In this document: positions 27,707-40,131 of the stretch, in pieces
Layout of the letters: every line of letters starts with the position of its first letter
Numbering within the stretch: the stretch's first letter is position 1
Source: Legionella rubrilucens
GTDB taxonomy: Bacteria > Pseudomonadota > Gammaproteobacteria > Legionellales > Legionellaceae
Assembly (NCBI RefSeq): GCF_001468125.1
Contig: NZ_LNYT01000022.1
Coordinates: 332,160-396,159 of the forward strand
Reading direction: 5' to 3'
DNA: 64,000 nt
Program-made: the position numbers and the translations under genes
Notes under the pieces: model-generated
Told to the model about the DNA's origin: nothing
Databases searched by the model: none
The model's input: the letters and a program-made list of their open reading frames with translations, nothing else

Positions 27707-28129
27707 TTATTTTAAATTCCTGCGAATTTTTTGTATCGCTCGAATTTGAGCAACTGCTCTGGCCAATTCAGCAGCGGCACGGGAGTAGTCCAGATCCGTG
27801 TTTTTGTTGGCAATCTCTTCTTCGGCTTTAGCCTTTGCAGCCAAGGCCGCGGCTTCATCAAGGTTATCAGCGCGCTCTACTGTATCAGCCAACACGGTAA
27901 CGCAATGAGGTTGTACCTCCAGCATGCCGCCTGATACGTAATAGATCTCCTGGCTGCCGCCAGGAAGCGTTATCCTGATTTCACCGGGCTTAAGTACGGT
28001 CAGCAGCGGCGCGTGCCCGGGAGTAATCCCCACCTCGCCAAGCTCACCTGTTGCCACAACCAACTCAACAACGCCTGAATAAATTTCCCTTTCAGCACTG
28101 ACAATGTCCAGATGCGTGGTAATCGCCAT
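27707..28129 (-). CDS. atpC: F1 ATP synthase subunit epsilon
   Basis: Epsilon belongs to the central stalk of F1 and inhibits ATP hydrolysis. I chose ATG 28129 ([19 protein letters not shown]), which matches family starts and follows AGGCAGGA. An upstream ATG at 28144 overlaps the atpD stop as ATGA and adds five residues. The 140-residue protein has the N-terminal beta-sandwich ([17 protein letters not shown]) and the C-terminal helical pair ([20 protein letters not shown]). It is the last gene of the operon. Confidence 0.95.
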   Translation of the reverse strand: MAITTHLDIVSAEREIYSGVVELVVATGELGEVGITPGHAPLLTVLKPGEIRITLPGGSQEIYYVSGGMLEVQPHCVTVLADTVERADNLDEAAALAAKAKAEEEIANKNTDLDYSRAAAELARAVAQIRAIQKIRRNLK

Positions 28130-28140
28130 ATTATCCTGCC

Positions 28141-29529
<1,389 letters not shown>

Positions 29530-30396
29530 TTATAAAGCGTCAGCGCCACCGACAATTTCAGCCAATTCCTGAGTAATGGCAGCCTGTCGGGCTTTGTTAT
29601 AAATCAAGCGAAGCTGTTTGATCAATTCACCGGCATTATCCGTTGCACTTTTCATTGCAATCATTTTGGCAGCTTGTTCGCAGGCGATGTTTTCAACAAC
29701 CGCCTGATAAGCCTGTAATTCGATGTAGCGTTCTAATAAGCCATCGAGCAATTCCTTGGCATCCGGTTCGTAGATGTAATCCCAATGATGTCCCAGGCGC
29801 TGAGTATCTTCTTCGGACACTGGAAGAGGCAGCAACTGTTTCAGCATGGGCTTTTGAGTCATGGTGTTTACAAATTCATTGTAAATGATGTGCAGGGCAT
29901 CAATTTCACCACGGTAGAATGCATCAAGCATGACCTTGACCACACCAATTAAGTCACTCACGCTGGGTTTATCACCCAATTGATCCACGGAAGCAATGAC
30001 TTTGCCGCCAAATCGCTTGAAGAAAGCCTGACCCTTGCGGCCTACAACACTGATATCGATGTCCTTGCCTTCCTGCTGCCATTGCCGCATATGACGTACC
30101 GTTTCTCGCAGCAAATTTGCATTTAAACCACCGCATAAGCCACGATCGGTTGTCACCACAATAACGCCTACACGTTTAATTTCACGACCAGTCATAAAGG
30201 GATGACGGTACTCCGAGTTTGCTCGGGCAATATGCTTGACTACGTCATAAATTTTTGAGGCATAGGGTTTTGATGCGCGCATTCTATCCTGCGTTTTACG
30301 CATTTTACTCGCGGCAACCATTTCCATAGCCTTGGTGATTTTTTTCGTATTGTTAATACTTGCAATTTTAGTACGGACTTCTTTTGCACCAGCCAT
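29530..30396 (-). CDS. atpG: F1 ATP synthase subunit gamma
   Basis: Gamma is the rotating shaft linking the c-ring to the alpha/beta hexamer. The 288-residue protein begins [32 protein letters not shown] and ends with the conserved [32 protein letters not shown], the two helices that form the coiled coil. Normal length. An 84-base gap with a strong hairpin separates it from atpA. Confidence 0.98.
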   Translation of the reverse strand: MAGAKEVRTKIASINNTKKITKAMEMVAASKMRKTQDRMRASKPYASKIYDVVKHIARANSEYRHPFMTGREIKRVGVIVVTTDRGLCGGLNANLLRETVRHMRQWQQEGKDIDISVVGRKGQAFFKRFGGKVIASVDQLGDKPSVSDLIGVVKVMLDAFYRGEIDALHIIYNEFVNTMTQKPMLKQLLPLPVSEEDTQRLGHHWDYIYEPDAKELLDGLLERYIELQAYQAVVENIACEQAAKMIAMKSATDNAGELIKQLRLIYNKARQAAITQELAEIVGGADAL

Positions 30397-30449
30397 ATCT
30401 GCTTCGCCTTAATTACCAGAATGATTCAACTCATCCTGCTTAATCATTG

Positions 30450-30475
30450 AGCCGCCAGCAACTCGGCTGGCGGCT
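30450..30475 (-). other. Intercistronic hairpin between atpA and atpG
   Basis: AGCCGCCAGC and GCTGGCGGCT form a perfect 10-bp stem with a six-base loop. There is no T tract after it on the minus strand. It lies five bases past the atpA stop. A role in mRNA processing, stability or partial termination is inferred, which could help set subunit ratios. Confidence 0.5.
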
Positions 30476-30480
30476 ATTCA

Positions 30481-32034
30481 TTACCAACTTCCAGTGTTTT
30501 TAAATTCCTCAACTGCTGCTTTTAATTGCGTCTCAATTTCAGCATCATAAGCACCAGTTTCATTGATTTTATGCAGAAGACTTGCATGAGAGGATTGCAT
30601 GTAGCCTTGCAGCGCCGCTTCAAACGCTCTCACTTCAGCCACTGGTACATCATCGAGATACCCTTTCTCGATAGTAAACAGAGACAGACCCATCTCCGCG
30701 ACAGACATGGGAGAGTATTGCTTCTGCTTCATTAACTCGGTAATTCGTTGACCACGCTCCAATTGCTTACGTGTTGCGTCATCCAAATCCGAAGCGAATT
30801 GTGAGAATGCTTCCAGTTCGCGGAATTGCGCGAGTGCCAAACGGGTACCGCCACCGAGTTTTTTCATAATCTTGGTTTGAGCCGCACCACCAACCCGTGA
30901 AACGGAAAGACCGGAGTTAATAGCGGGACGAACACCGGAGTTAAACAGATCAACATCAAGGAAAATCTGACCGTCGGTAATTGAAATCACGTTAGTAGGA
31001 ACGAAAGCGGACACGTCCCCGGCTTGCGTTTCAATAATGGGCAATGCAGTTAGGGATCCTGTTTTTCCTTTCACGCGACCATTGGTTAATTTCTCAACTT
31101 CATTGGCATTAATACGTGCCGCCCGCTCAAGCAAACGGGAATGGAGATAGAAAATATCACCGGGATAAGCTTCACGACCGGGTGGGCGTCGTAACAGCAG
31201 AGAAATTTGACGATAAGCCCAGGCCTGCTTGGTTAAGTCATCATAAACGATAAGGGCATCTTCACCGTTTTCCATAAAGTATTCACCCATGGCGCAACCG
31301 GTGTAAGGTGCAATAAACTGCAGGGCAGCCGAATCAGAAGCGCCGGCAACCACAACAATGGTATGCTCCAATGCACCGTGTTCTTCCAATTTACGGACGA
31401 TGGCTGCAACAGAAGAAGCTTTTTGACCAATTGCGACATAAATACATTTAATGCCAGTACCCTTTTGATTGATGATGGCATCAATGGCAATGGCGGTTTT
31501 ACCGGTTTGGCGGTCACCGATGATTAATTCACGCTGGCCACGACCAACAGGAATCATGGCGTCGATCGCTTTAAGACCGGTTTGTACGGGTTGATCCACG
31601 GACTGACGGGAAATAACGCCTGGGGCCACCTTTTCAATCGGTGACATTTTTTCTGCATCGATTGGGCCTTTGCCATCAATAGGATTACCTAACGCATCCA
31701 CGACACGGCCAAGCAGGCCTCGACCGACAGGTACTTCAAGAATACGGCCAGTACATTTCCCTTTCTGACCTTCTGATAAACCGGCATAATCACCAAGAAT
31801 TACGGCACCAACCGAGTCACGCTCAAGGTTAAGGGCCAGACCATAGCGTTCGCCGGGGAACTCAATCATTTCACCCTGCATCACATCGGCCAGTCCGTGC
31901 ATGCGAACAATACCATCTTTCAGGTTGACAATGGTTCCTTCGTTTCTGGCTTCAGAAACAACGTTGAACTGGTCTATTTTCTTTCTGATTAAGTCGCTGA
32001 TTTCAGCGGGGTTTAATGCAACATGTTCTGACAT
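30481..32034 (-). CDS. atpA: F1 ATP synthase subunit alpha
   Basis: Alpha is the non-catalytic nucleotide-binding subunit of F1. The 517-residue length is standard. The Walker A loop GDRQTGKTA lies near 170, and the family signature [17 protein letters not shown] is present at about 367-383. It follows atpH with a 17-base gap. Confidence 0.98.
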   Translation of the reverse strand: MSEHVALNPAEISDLIRKKIDQFNVVSEARNEGTIVNLKDGIVRMHGLADVMQGEMIEFPGERYGLALNLERDSVGAVILGDYAGLSEGQKGKCTGRILEVPVGRGLLGRVVDALGNPIDGKGPIDAEKMSPIEKVAPGVISRQSVDQPVQTGLKAIDAMIPVGRGQRELIIGDRQTGKTAIAIDAIINQKGTGIKCIYVAIGQKASSVAAIVRKLEEHGALEHTIVVVAGASDSAALQFIAPYTGCAMGEYFMENGEDALIVYDDLTKQAWAYRQISLLLRRPPGREAYPGDIFYLHSRLLERAARINANEVEKLTNGRVKGKTGSLTALPIIETQAGDVSAFVPTNVISITDGQIFLDVDLFNSGVRPAINSGLSVSRVGGAAQTKIMKKLGGGTRLALAQFRELEAFSQFASDLDDATRKQLERGQRITELMKQKQYSPMSVAEMGLSLFTIEKGYLDDVPVAEVRAFEAALQGYMQSSHASLLHKINETGAYDAEIETQLKAAVEEFKNTGSW

Positions 32035-32051
32035 GAATACTATCCTCTCTA

Positions 32052-32600
32052 TTACGCGGCCAAACCTGCACCGAGTTTATTTAATTTTCCACGGACTGAA
32101 CCATCAATTACCAAATCACCGGCTTTTATGATTGCACCGCCCAGTAAGGATTTATCAATGGCTACCTTGAGTGTCACCCGACGTTGCAGACGTTTGCTTA
32201 AGGCATCGATGAGTTCTTTTTCCTGAGTGTTGGAAAGGGTGGAATAACTCGTGACACTGATGGTTAATGTCTTTTCCTGCTCAGAGCGCATGGCTTCAAA
32301 CAAGACATAGATATCAGGTAAAATCTGTAAACGCTTGTTTTCAGCAAGGGTGCGGACAAAATTATCCAGGGCTTGGATTTCCCCCGTGTCTGCCATTTTT
32401 TTCAGCGGCTCAGCCATGAGGGTTATCTGCTGCTCAATGGTGGCAGCAGGGTTACTAATAAAACTAATTACCTGGTCATTTAAGGCAATTTGTGAGGCTG
32501 CAAAAAGAATCGTTGACCATTCAGTCAATTTCCCTTTATGCAAAGCATGCTCAAAAATTGCTTTTGCGTAAGGTCTGGCAATGGTAATCGTCTCGGACAT
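32052..32600 (-). CDS. atpH: F1 ATP synthase subunit delta
   Basis: Delta joins F1 to the peripheral stalk. The 182-residue protein starts [20 protein letters not shown] and ends with the conserved [23 protein letters not shown], both typical of the family. One base separates it from the atpF stop. Confidence 0.97.
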   Translation of the reverse strand: MSETITIARPYAKAIFEHALHKGKLTEWSTILFAASQIALNDQVISFISNPAATIEQQITLMAEPLKKMADTGEIQALDNFVRTLAENKRLQILPDIYVLFEAMRSEQEKTLTISVTSYSTLSNTQEKELIDALSKRLQRRVTLKVAIDKSLLGGAIIKAGDLVIDGSVRGKLNKLGAGLAA

Positions 32601-32601
32601 A

Positions 32602-33072
32602 TCAAATCTCTTCTATCAGTTTATCCAGCAATTTACTGTTTGCCTGCTCGTCGATTTCCTTCATAAGAATTTTTTCGGCACCTGCAATCGCCAGCTGAGC
32701 CACCTGTTTTCTCAACCCTTCTTTCGCATGATTCACTTCCTGCAGAAGTTGATCGTGCGCCAGCTTGGCTTGTTTTTGCGCTTCCAGTTTGGCCGACTCT
32801 TTGGCTTCTTCAATCAATTGATTGGCCCGACGATTGGCTTTTTCAATGATCTCATTCGCTTGAGCCTTGGCATGCTTTAACTCGTCACGGACCCGATGCT
32901 GAGCCAACTCCAATTCCTTACGACCACGTTCAGCGGCAGAAAGCCCATCAGCAATTTTATCCTGACGCTCTTCCAGCGCTTTGGCCAATGGCGGCCATAC
33001 GAATTTCATGGTGAACCAGACAAATGCCGCAAACACGAGCATTTGAATAATCAGTGTTAAATTAATATCCAA
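32602..33072 (-). CDS. atpF: Fo ATP synthase subunit b
   Basis: Subunit b is the peripheral stalk, an N-terminal membrane helix ([20 protein letters not shown], residues 4-23) followed by a long charged coiled-coil. The product is 156 residues, the same length as E. coli. It begins [10 protein letters not shown]. It lies between atpE (51-base gap with a small hairpin) and atpH. Confidence 0.97.
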   Translation of the reverse strand: MDINLTLIIQMLVFAAFVWFTMKFVWPPLAKALEERQDKIADGLSAAERGRKELELAQHRVRDELKHAKAQANEIIEKANRRANQLIEEAKESAKLEAQKQAKLAHDQLLQEVNHAKEGLRKQVAQLAIAGAEKILMKEIDEQANSKLLDKLIEEI

Positions 33073-33095
33073 TGTAGTCTCCTTGTAACAATTCA

Positions 33096-33110
33096 GGGCG
33101 CACAGCGCCC
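33096..33110 (-). other. Small hairpin between atpE and atpF
   Basis: GGGCGC and GCGCCC pair around three bases in the 51-base spacer, just upstream of the atpF ribosome site region. It may stabilise the abundant atpE message, as intercistronic structures do in other atp operons. Inference from position only. Confidence 0.35.
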
Positions 33111-33123
33111 CACTTTGGTGTTA

Positions 33124-33423
<300 letters not shown>

Positions 33424-33451
33424 TTAAATTAAAAATCAATAAAAATGCAGG

Positions 33452-34676
<1,225 letters not shown>

Positions 34677-34860
34677 TGTTCACCTGTTCATCTTCGCGGC
34701 GAATTATAAAGTAATCAATTTTGAGAAGCAATGTCAGTTGGTTAATTTTCGACTTGCGGGCAGCGTTTATGGCAAATAATGACCAAATTGGCTATATTTT
34801 TATATGAAATGGGATGTTTGTTGATCATCTCTCGTTTATCAAAGTAATAAGGAATTGATT

Positions 34861-35106
34861 ATGTCTGAAAAACAGCAGCGTACTTCCGTGAGTATGCGTG
34901 AACGCATGTTAAACCGATATGGTGATGGAATCCACCATAAACACGATAAAAACCACCATCCTTACCGACAACACTGTCGATCCCATCCCGCCACAAAGAC
35001 GTTAAATGGCAAAGAAGAGACCAGCGTGAATTCATCGACGGGCCTCTTAAGAGAATTTAAAACAAGAAAAATTCGTAAACGACTGGATAAAGGTCGCTTC
35101 CATTGA
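34861..35106 (+). CDS. Small basic His-rich hypothetical protein, 81 aa
   Basis: It starts MSEKQQRTSVSMRERML at ATG 34861 with AAGGA eight bases upstream. The protein is strongly basic, with a His-rich stretch (GIHHKHDKNHHPYRQH, about 26-41) that could bind metal, and a Lys/Arg-rich end (REFKTRKIRKRLDKGRFH). No domain is recognised. It is divergent from the atp operon and is followed by a hairpin at 35160-35185. Confidence 0.55.
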   Translation: MSEKQQRTSVSMRERMLNRYGDGIHHKHDKNHHPYRQHCRSHPATKTLNGKEETSVNSSTGLLREFKTRKIRKRLDKGRFH

Positions 35107-35159
35107 TAGAGTAAAGGATAACCTCCAGGTTAGCCACTTCCTGGTACGGGGCAGTACAA

Positions 35160-35185
35160 TGTGGCCTGTTTCAACTCAGGCCACA
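35160..35185. terminator. Inverted repeat between convergent genes
   Basis: TGTGGCCTG and CAGGCCACA form a perfect 9-bp stem with an eight-base loop. It lies between the small basic protein gene and the BON lipoprotein gene, each ending toward it. It has no T tract but is placed as a bidirectional terminator would be. Confidence 0.5.
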
Positions 35186-35188
35186 GTA

Positions 35189-35779
35189 TTAATGCTTACC
35201 CGGCTTCGGGGTTTCACTCAAATTATAGTAATTGAGCAGTTTTACCACACGAACGACCCCTCGGGTCTGACGTGAAATGGCAATAACCCGTTCGGCCTGT
35301 TCAGGAATGACGTCCCCCATCAGGTAAACGATGCCATCGACTGTGATGATTTTAAATTCCTTGGGATTAATTTCAGCGTCAGCAAAAATCTGCGTACGGA
35401 TCATGGTTGTGATCCAGGAATCCTGCAGCGCATTGTTTTTATCATTTTTTACCGCAACCTGATTGAAGAATTCACGATAGCCGCCAAGTTTTTGCAACCG
35501 ATTAACCGCCAACTCCCGTAAAGCCTCCGAAGGAACGTGCCCCGCCAGCAGCATGTCGTTGTTAAATACAGCCAAATCCAGATAGCAACCGGGTTGCTTG
35601 AAGACTTTATCGTCAAACAGTTCATGATGGGCGACAGCGGCAAGATTGTAATCATCAAGCTTTTTATACACATTGTGACGGTCATACACCAGGGATGCAC
35701 CTGTCCACAAGTTGCTTACACAGCCCAATAATTGCGTCAATGCCAGACTGATCAGAATGAAACATCCCTGTTTTTTCAT
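35189..35779 (-). CDS. BON-domain outer-membrane lipoprotein, DolP paralogue
   Basis: This 196-residue lipoprotein has a signal peptide ending in the lipobox LLGC (MKKQGCFILISLALTQLLGC), so ATG 35779 is preferred over the longer frame. One or two BON-type modules follow; FKIITVDGIVYLMGDVIPEQAERVIAISRQTRGVVRVVKLL is the clear one. BON domains bind phospholipid surfaces. It lies one base downstream of dolP in the same direction and aligns with it throughout, so it looks like a tandem duplicate that has diverged. Confidence 0.85.
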   Translation of the reverse strand: MKKQGCFILISLALTQLLGCVSNLWTGASLVYDRHNVYKKLDDYNLAAVAHHELFDDKVFKQPGCYLDLAVFNNDMLLAGHVPSEALRELAVNRLQKLGGYREFFNQVAVKNDKNNALQDSWITTMIRTQIFADAEINPKEFKIITVDGIVYLMGDVIPEQAERVIAISRQTRGVVRVVKLLNYYNLSETPKPGKH

Positions 35780-35780
35780 A

Positions 35781-36344
35781 TTAATTAATGTATTGGAATA
35801 CTTTAACCACTTTGCCGACACCGTTAATCTGGCGGGCGACATCCACCGCGAGATTGCCTTGTTCCTGCGTTACAATACCCATGAGATAGACAACTGAATT
35901 TTCAGTGACGACACGAATTGAACCGGATTCCAGCCCTTTTTTGGTTAACATTTTGCTTCTCACCTGACCAGTAATCCAGGTGTCTTTGGTCCGTTGCGTC
36001 ATGGATAAGGGATGCTCGATGGTGACTTCATCATAAACGCGGCGGACATTGGGTGTTTTCTGGGCAATTTTTTCTGCCATAACCCGCAAAGAGGCTGTGG
36101 GTGTTTGCCCAACAAGCAGGACAACCCGGTTAAAACTGCTCACCAGAATGCGCGAGTCACGAAATGCTGGATCAGTCACAATGGCCGTGTGGACCAGATG
36201 GAAAATTCGGGCATCACTTTCCAGCGTGACCACGCTGCGTTTATCATAAACCACCATACCCGCTGCTGCGCCGGCTACCACTGCCGCCACACAACCGGTT
36301 AACAACGCACTGACAATTAAAAACAAAACCGTTCGCAACTTCAT
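35781..36344 (-). CDS. dolP: Division/outer-membrane-stress-associated BON lipoprotein
   Basis: DolP (YraP) is an outer-membrane lipoprotein with two BON domains that helps maintain envelope integrity and localises to the division site. The 187-residue protein has the lipobox LLTGC at the end of its signal peptide. Two BON modules are visible: SRILVSSFNRVVLLVGQTPTA... and SIRVVTENSVVYLMGIVTQEQ.... It follows diaA, as in the E. coli yraN-diaA-dolP order. Confidence 0.92.
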   Translation of the reverse strand: MKLRTVLFLIVSALLTGCVAAVVAGAAAGMVVYDKRSVVTLESDARIFHLVHTAIVTDPAFRDSRILVSSFNRVVLLVGQTPTASLRVMAEKIAQKTPNVRRVYDEVTIEHPLSMTQRTKDTWITGQVRSKMLTKKGLESGSIRVVTENSVVYLMGIVTQEQGNLAVDVARQINGVGKVVKVFQYIN

Positions 36345-36346
36345 AC

Positions 36347-36949
36347 TTACCCCAACATTTGGCCAAATAATGATTGATCAATTAAATCGCAAAAACAATG
36401 CAGTATAAATAAATGGGTTTCTCTGATGCGCGCCTCCGTATCGGCTATTACCCGTAATTCAATGTCTTCGGGACCTAAATGGTTGGCTAAAACACCACCG
36501 TCCCGACCGCTTAGCGCAATGGTATCCATGCCGCGGTCATTTGCCGCATTGACCGCATGAAGAATACTGTCTGTATTGCCGGAAGTCGATAAGACCATCA
36601 GCACGTCGCCTTCCTGACCTAAGGCCTGAATCTGACGGGCAAACACGTGATCATAATGGCTGTCGCCGGCAATGGATGTCATGGAGGCGACATCCGCAGT
36701 TAAGGCAATCACCGGCAGGGGTGGGCGTTCAACATCAAAATGGTTAAGCATCGCGGCGGCAAAATGCAGGCAATTGGCGGCAGAACCACCATTACCGCAT
36801 AAGAGAATTTTGCCGTCATTTAACAAACAGTTGACTAAACGAAGCCCTGCTCTGGCGATGGGAGCAGACAACACATCGGCTGCAGCGATCTTTGCCTCAA
36901 TACTCATTCCGAACAATTGCCTGACCCGATCTTCCATTGGTGTTGACAT
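36347..36949 (-). CDS. diaA: DnaA initiator-associating protein, SIS domain
   Basis: DiaA is a tetrameric SIS-domain protein that binds DnaA and promotes initiation at oriC. The 200-residue protein begins MSTPMEDRVRQLFGMSIEAKIAAADVL; ATG 36949 follows GAGGT. The SIS core shows GNGGSAANCLHFAAAMLNHF and LSTSGNTDSILHA. It is related to the phosphoheptose isomerase GmhA, but the position between yraN and dolP favours DiaA. Confidence 0.9.
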   Translation of the reverse strand: MSTPMEDRVRQLFGMSIEAKIAAADVLSAPIARAGLRLVNCLLNDGKILLCGNGGSAANCLHFAAAMLNHFDVERPPLPVIALTADVASMTSIAGDSHYDHVFARQIQALGQEGDVLMVLSTSGNTDSILHAVNAANDRGMDTIALSGRDGGVLANHLGPEDIELRVIADTEARIRETHLFILHCFCDLIDQSLFGQMLG

Positions 36950-36969
36950 GATAGATGACCTCATTCAAT

Positions 36970-37326
36970 TTAATAATCCAATCCAAACGCGTTTTTTATC
37001 CACTCAAGCTGACATGGCGTGCCTTGCAGGCTGACCACGTCAAAGCGTAATGGATGCTGGTTTTGTCGATTTTGCGTCAACTGGTAATGCAGAGCGGTTT
37101 GGATTAGCCGCTTTTGCTTACTTGCGGTAATACTGGCTAATGCCCCGCCAAAAGCGCTGGATTTGCGAGCCCGCACCTCAACGAACACCAGATAGCTCCC
37201 ATCGCGCATAATGAGATCTATTTCACCAAAGCGGCAACGGTAATTACTGAATAACAGCGTCAGGCCCTGCTGCTTAAGGTAGTTGCAGGCCACTAACTCC
37301 GCCTTATCCCCAATTCCTTTTGACAT
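36970..37326 (-). CDS. yraN: YraN/UPF0102 nuclease-like protein
   Basis: This 118-residue protein has a restriction-endonuclease-like fold. The core motif is visible as FGEIDLIMRDGSYLVFVEVRAR (E-x-D and E-x-K-like positions, here EVR). The family's role is not settled; links to recombination or natural transformation have been proposed. Its place between lpoA and diaA is the conserved one. Confidence 0.92.
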   Translation of the reverse strand: MSKGIGDKAELVACNYLKQQGLTLLFSNYRCRFGEIDLIMRDGSYLVFVEVRARKSSAFGGALASITASKQKRLIQTALHYQLTQNRQNQHPLRFDVVSLQGTPCQLEWIKNAFGLDY

Positions 37327-37368
37327 GAACGACTCGCAAGTAGGGTTTACCCGTTAAACCCCTGAATA

Positions 37369-39168
37369 TCAGATGGTTTGGCTGGTGAGTTCGGCCACTC
37401 CGCCCTTGAATTTACCCCAGGCCAATACCCTGGCCACCTGCTGAGCGCGGTTTAAATATAAAACACCGCTCTTGTCATCAATGCCCAAGGCAGGGAAAAG
37501 GATTAATTGGTTTAACTGGGTCGCCAGGGCGTAACTGTCCATGCCCAGAGCATAAAGGCGATTATAACTGTTTAATTGCTCAGGCCAGTTTTTATTCGCC
37601 AGCTGGTGGTTAAAAACCCAGGGCATATCACAGAAAATGATGCCGTCCAGATCCCTGTCGCGCATGGTATTGGTACTTCCTCCATAAACAGAGGAGGTGG
37701 CATAGACTGGCACATCGCCAGCAAAATAATATTTCAGCAGGGGCATGATTTGCCGGGCTTTGGAAGGATAGGCCAGCAGGAAAATCATATCGAAATCCTG
37801 ACGCCGCTTCGGCAGTTGTTGCCCCTCAGGCTCTGCACCGGGCCGGAATTGTTTTTGTCTTGCCTGACGCTCAGACACATGCAGAAAATCACGCACAGCC
37901 GCAGTCAGGTTGGTGTGATCATCAAAAGCCAGGCGTTCGACGATGACTCCGCCGCTTGCATGCCATTGATCATTAAATGCCGCGACAATGTCGTCACCCC
38001 AAACACCTGCTGGCGCAATGACCAGTGCGCGCTTTAAACCCTGCTTGCTGGCCTTGGCAGCCACCTGACGTGCTTCGTTGGTGGGCGACAGGCCAAAGCG
38101 ATAGGCATTGCTGCTTGAACCAACATCGATATCATTCAAAAACAGAGTAGGCACCGGATGATTCAGTCTGGCGACCTTGGCCACATCCGCTTTAGCCAGA
38201 GGACCAACAATGTAATCAGCGCCGTCATCAAGGGCCTGTTGATAAAGTACTGTGACATCCTGAGCTGCAGTATCATACAGTCTGACACTCACCTCCCTGT
38301 CCGGATCATTGCTGGTATAAGCGGCCATGAATCCATCACGTATGGCGCCGCCCGGTCCGGCCAGCGGTCCGGTAACTGGCAACAGCAAGGCCATATTATG
38401 CGGTTTTCGATGCAAATACGGTTTAACCGCATCCAGGGGAGAGGGTAATAAATTGCGTGCAGGATGCCCTGGGAAATGATCCTGCCAGGCTTCTACCTGC
38501 GTCAGGATGGATTGTTTGGTCTGCTGCTGCCTTGGGATCAGGGCAAGCTTCATCCAGCCCTGCAATTCAGAGCCATCCTCCGCCTCAACAGCCAGGGTAT
38601 TGAGTTCCGCTGTCGGCAAACGGGTCAACGTCAACCAGAGAATACGGCGATTGTTGGTGCGGGAAGCCTCGTCGGGAAGCAAATGCTCCAGTTTTATCCG
38701 CTCGGGGACGGCGTAGGATGAGTTGCCTATCGACTCGTAGGCCGTGGCCAGAATTTCGTGGTATTGCGCTTGATAGAATGCGGGCAGACTGGCACTATTA
38801 CGCACCGATGACAATTTGGTGATCGCCATCCGCGGTTGATCACGCAACATATCGGCTTTGGCTAAAAGAATATTTTTTTCACTGGCCTGTATGGGTGATA
38901 AATTGTCCGTTTCAGACAGAATGGACAACGCCTGCCGCCATTGGCCATCATACATGGCACGACCGGCCGCCATGATCAGCATGTTTTGCCGCTCATCCCC
39001 CCCCTGGTTTTTTGCCATGGCCAGGTAAGCCGTTGAGGGCATGGTGTAGGGTGTGGGTTGGTGCCGGGTGGATTGAGGACGATTTTCTGCAACTTTTGTA
39101 CAGCCAGCCAGTATAATGGCTGAAATCATCATCAGCATGAGTTTTTTAATGAGTGAATTCGCTACCAT
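37369..39168 (-). CDS. lpoA: Penicillin-binding protein activator LpoA
   Basis: LpoA is an outer-membrane lipoprotein that activates PBP1A in peptidoglycan synthesis. The 599-residue protein has a lipobox ILAGC (Cys about residue 23). It continues with an N-terminal TPR-like helical domain (residues 40-240) and a C-terminal periplasmic-binding-protein-like domain (from KPHNMALLLPVTGPLAGPGGAIRDGF). I chose ATG 39168 so the signal sequence is at the start. It heads the lpoA-yraN-diaA-dolP set and is divergent from rsmI. Confidence 0.93.
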   Translation of the reverse strand: MVANSLIKKLMLMMISAIILAGCTKVAENRPQSTRHQPTPYTMPSTAYLAMAKNQGGDERQNMLIMAAGRAMYDGQWRQALSILSETDNLSPIQASEKNILLAKADMLRDQPRMAITKLSSVRNSASLPAFYQAQYHEILATAYESIGNSSYAVPERIKLEHLLPDEASRTNNRRILWLTLTRLPTAELNTLAVEAEDGSELQGWMKLALIPRQQQTKQSILTQVEAWQDHFPGHPARNLLPSPLDAVKPYLHRKPHNMALLLPVTGPLAGPGGAIRDGFMAAYTSNDPDREVSVRLYDTAAQDVTVLYQQALDDGADYIVGPLAKADVAKVARLNHPVPTLFLNDIDVGSSSNAYRFGLSPTNEARQVAAKASKQGLKRALVIAPAGVWGDDIVAAFNDQWHASGGVIVERLAFDDHTNLTAAVRDFLHVSERQARQKQFRPGAEPEGQQLPKRRQDFDMIFLLAYPSKARQIMPLLKYYFAGDVPVYATSSVYGGSTNTMRDRDLDGIIFCDMPWVFNHQLANKNWPEQLNSYNRLYALGMDSYALATQLNQLILFPALGIDDKSGVLYLNRAQQVARVLAWGKFKGGVAELTSQTI

Positions 39169-39209
39169 GAAGAAAGGGTCCAAAACGCAGGAACGCAATA
39201 GGATAAACT

Positions 39210-40064
39210 ATGGATAAAAGTTCAGCAAGCTCTAAAGGCTGCCTTTATATCGTCGCCACCCCAATCGGCAACCTGGAAGACATCAGCCTTCGGGCCATCA
39301 ATACCCTGAAACAAGTAGACACCGTATTGGCTGAGGATACCCGCCACTCCGGAAAACTGCTTCATGCACTGGGGATTAATAAACCGCTTGTATCGCATCA
39401 CGCCCACAATGAAGGCAGCCACAGCGAAAACATTATTGCCGCCCTGCTTAACGGCAAATCGTTTGCGCTTATCAGTGATGCGGGGACGCCTTTAATCAGT
39501 GATCCCGGCTTTGAACTGGTGCGTCAGGCGCGAGCGCAGGGCATTGAGGTCGTTCCCATTCCCGGCCCCTGCGCGGTCATTACCGCCCTGTCTGCAGCGG
39601 GCGTTCCCTGCGACACGTTTACTTTCATGGGGTTTCTACCGGCTAAACAGCAGGCGCGGCGCGAACAACTAAAAACCATTAGCCGCAGCCTGCACACCAC
39701 CGTTATTTATGAGTCCACTCACCGTATTCATGACTGCATAGACGACATTGAGGAGGTATTCGGCCCTGATTATGCCTTTGTACTCGCTAAAGAATTGACG
39801 AAGGCATTTGAGCAGTTTATCCATGCCAATGCGCTGACCATCAAACACTGGCTTATGGAGGACAAAGCGCGAAGCAAAGGGGAGTTTGTTCTGATTTTTC
39901 CTGCACAACACCGAGACGAGGAGACTGGCAGAGAGGAAGAACTACTGCAGATTTTGTTGAAGGAACTGCCGTTAAAGCAAGCGGTTAAGCTGGCCTGTGA
40001 ACTGAGCGGCAGGCCTAAAAACGAATTATACCAATTGGCTCTGAAGCTGCAGAAATCCCCTTAG
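39210..40064 (+). CDS. rsmI: 16S rRNA (cytidine-1402-2'-O)-methyltransferase
   Basis: RsmI methylates the ribose of C1402 in the decoding centre using SAM. The 284-residue protein has the tetrapyrrole-methylase fold: LYIVATPIGNLEDISLRA at the N-terminus, AEDTRHSGKLL, SDAGTPLISDPGFELV near 88-103, and PIPGPCAVITALSAAG. It is divergent from lpoA with a 41-base gap, the usual neighbourhood. Confidence 0.96.
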   Translation: MDKSSASSKGCLYIVATPIGNLEDISLRAINTLKQVDTVLAEDTRHSGKLLHALGINKPLVSHHAHNEGSHSENIIAALLNGKSFALISDAGTPLISDPGFELVRQARAQGIEVVPIPGPCAVITALSAAGVPCDTFTFMGFLPAKQQARREQLKTISRSLHTTVIYESTHRIHDCIDDIEEVFGPDYAFVLAKELTKAFEQFIHANALTIKHWLMEDKARSKGEFVLIFPAQHRDEETGREEELLQILLKELPLKQAVKLACELSGRPKNELYQLALKLQKSP

Positions 40065-40131
40065 CATTTCAACGCAGTAAACTGAATTCAGCTATAGTTA
40101 AAAGAGGGGAGTATGCTTCGTCGGGTGGGTT

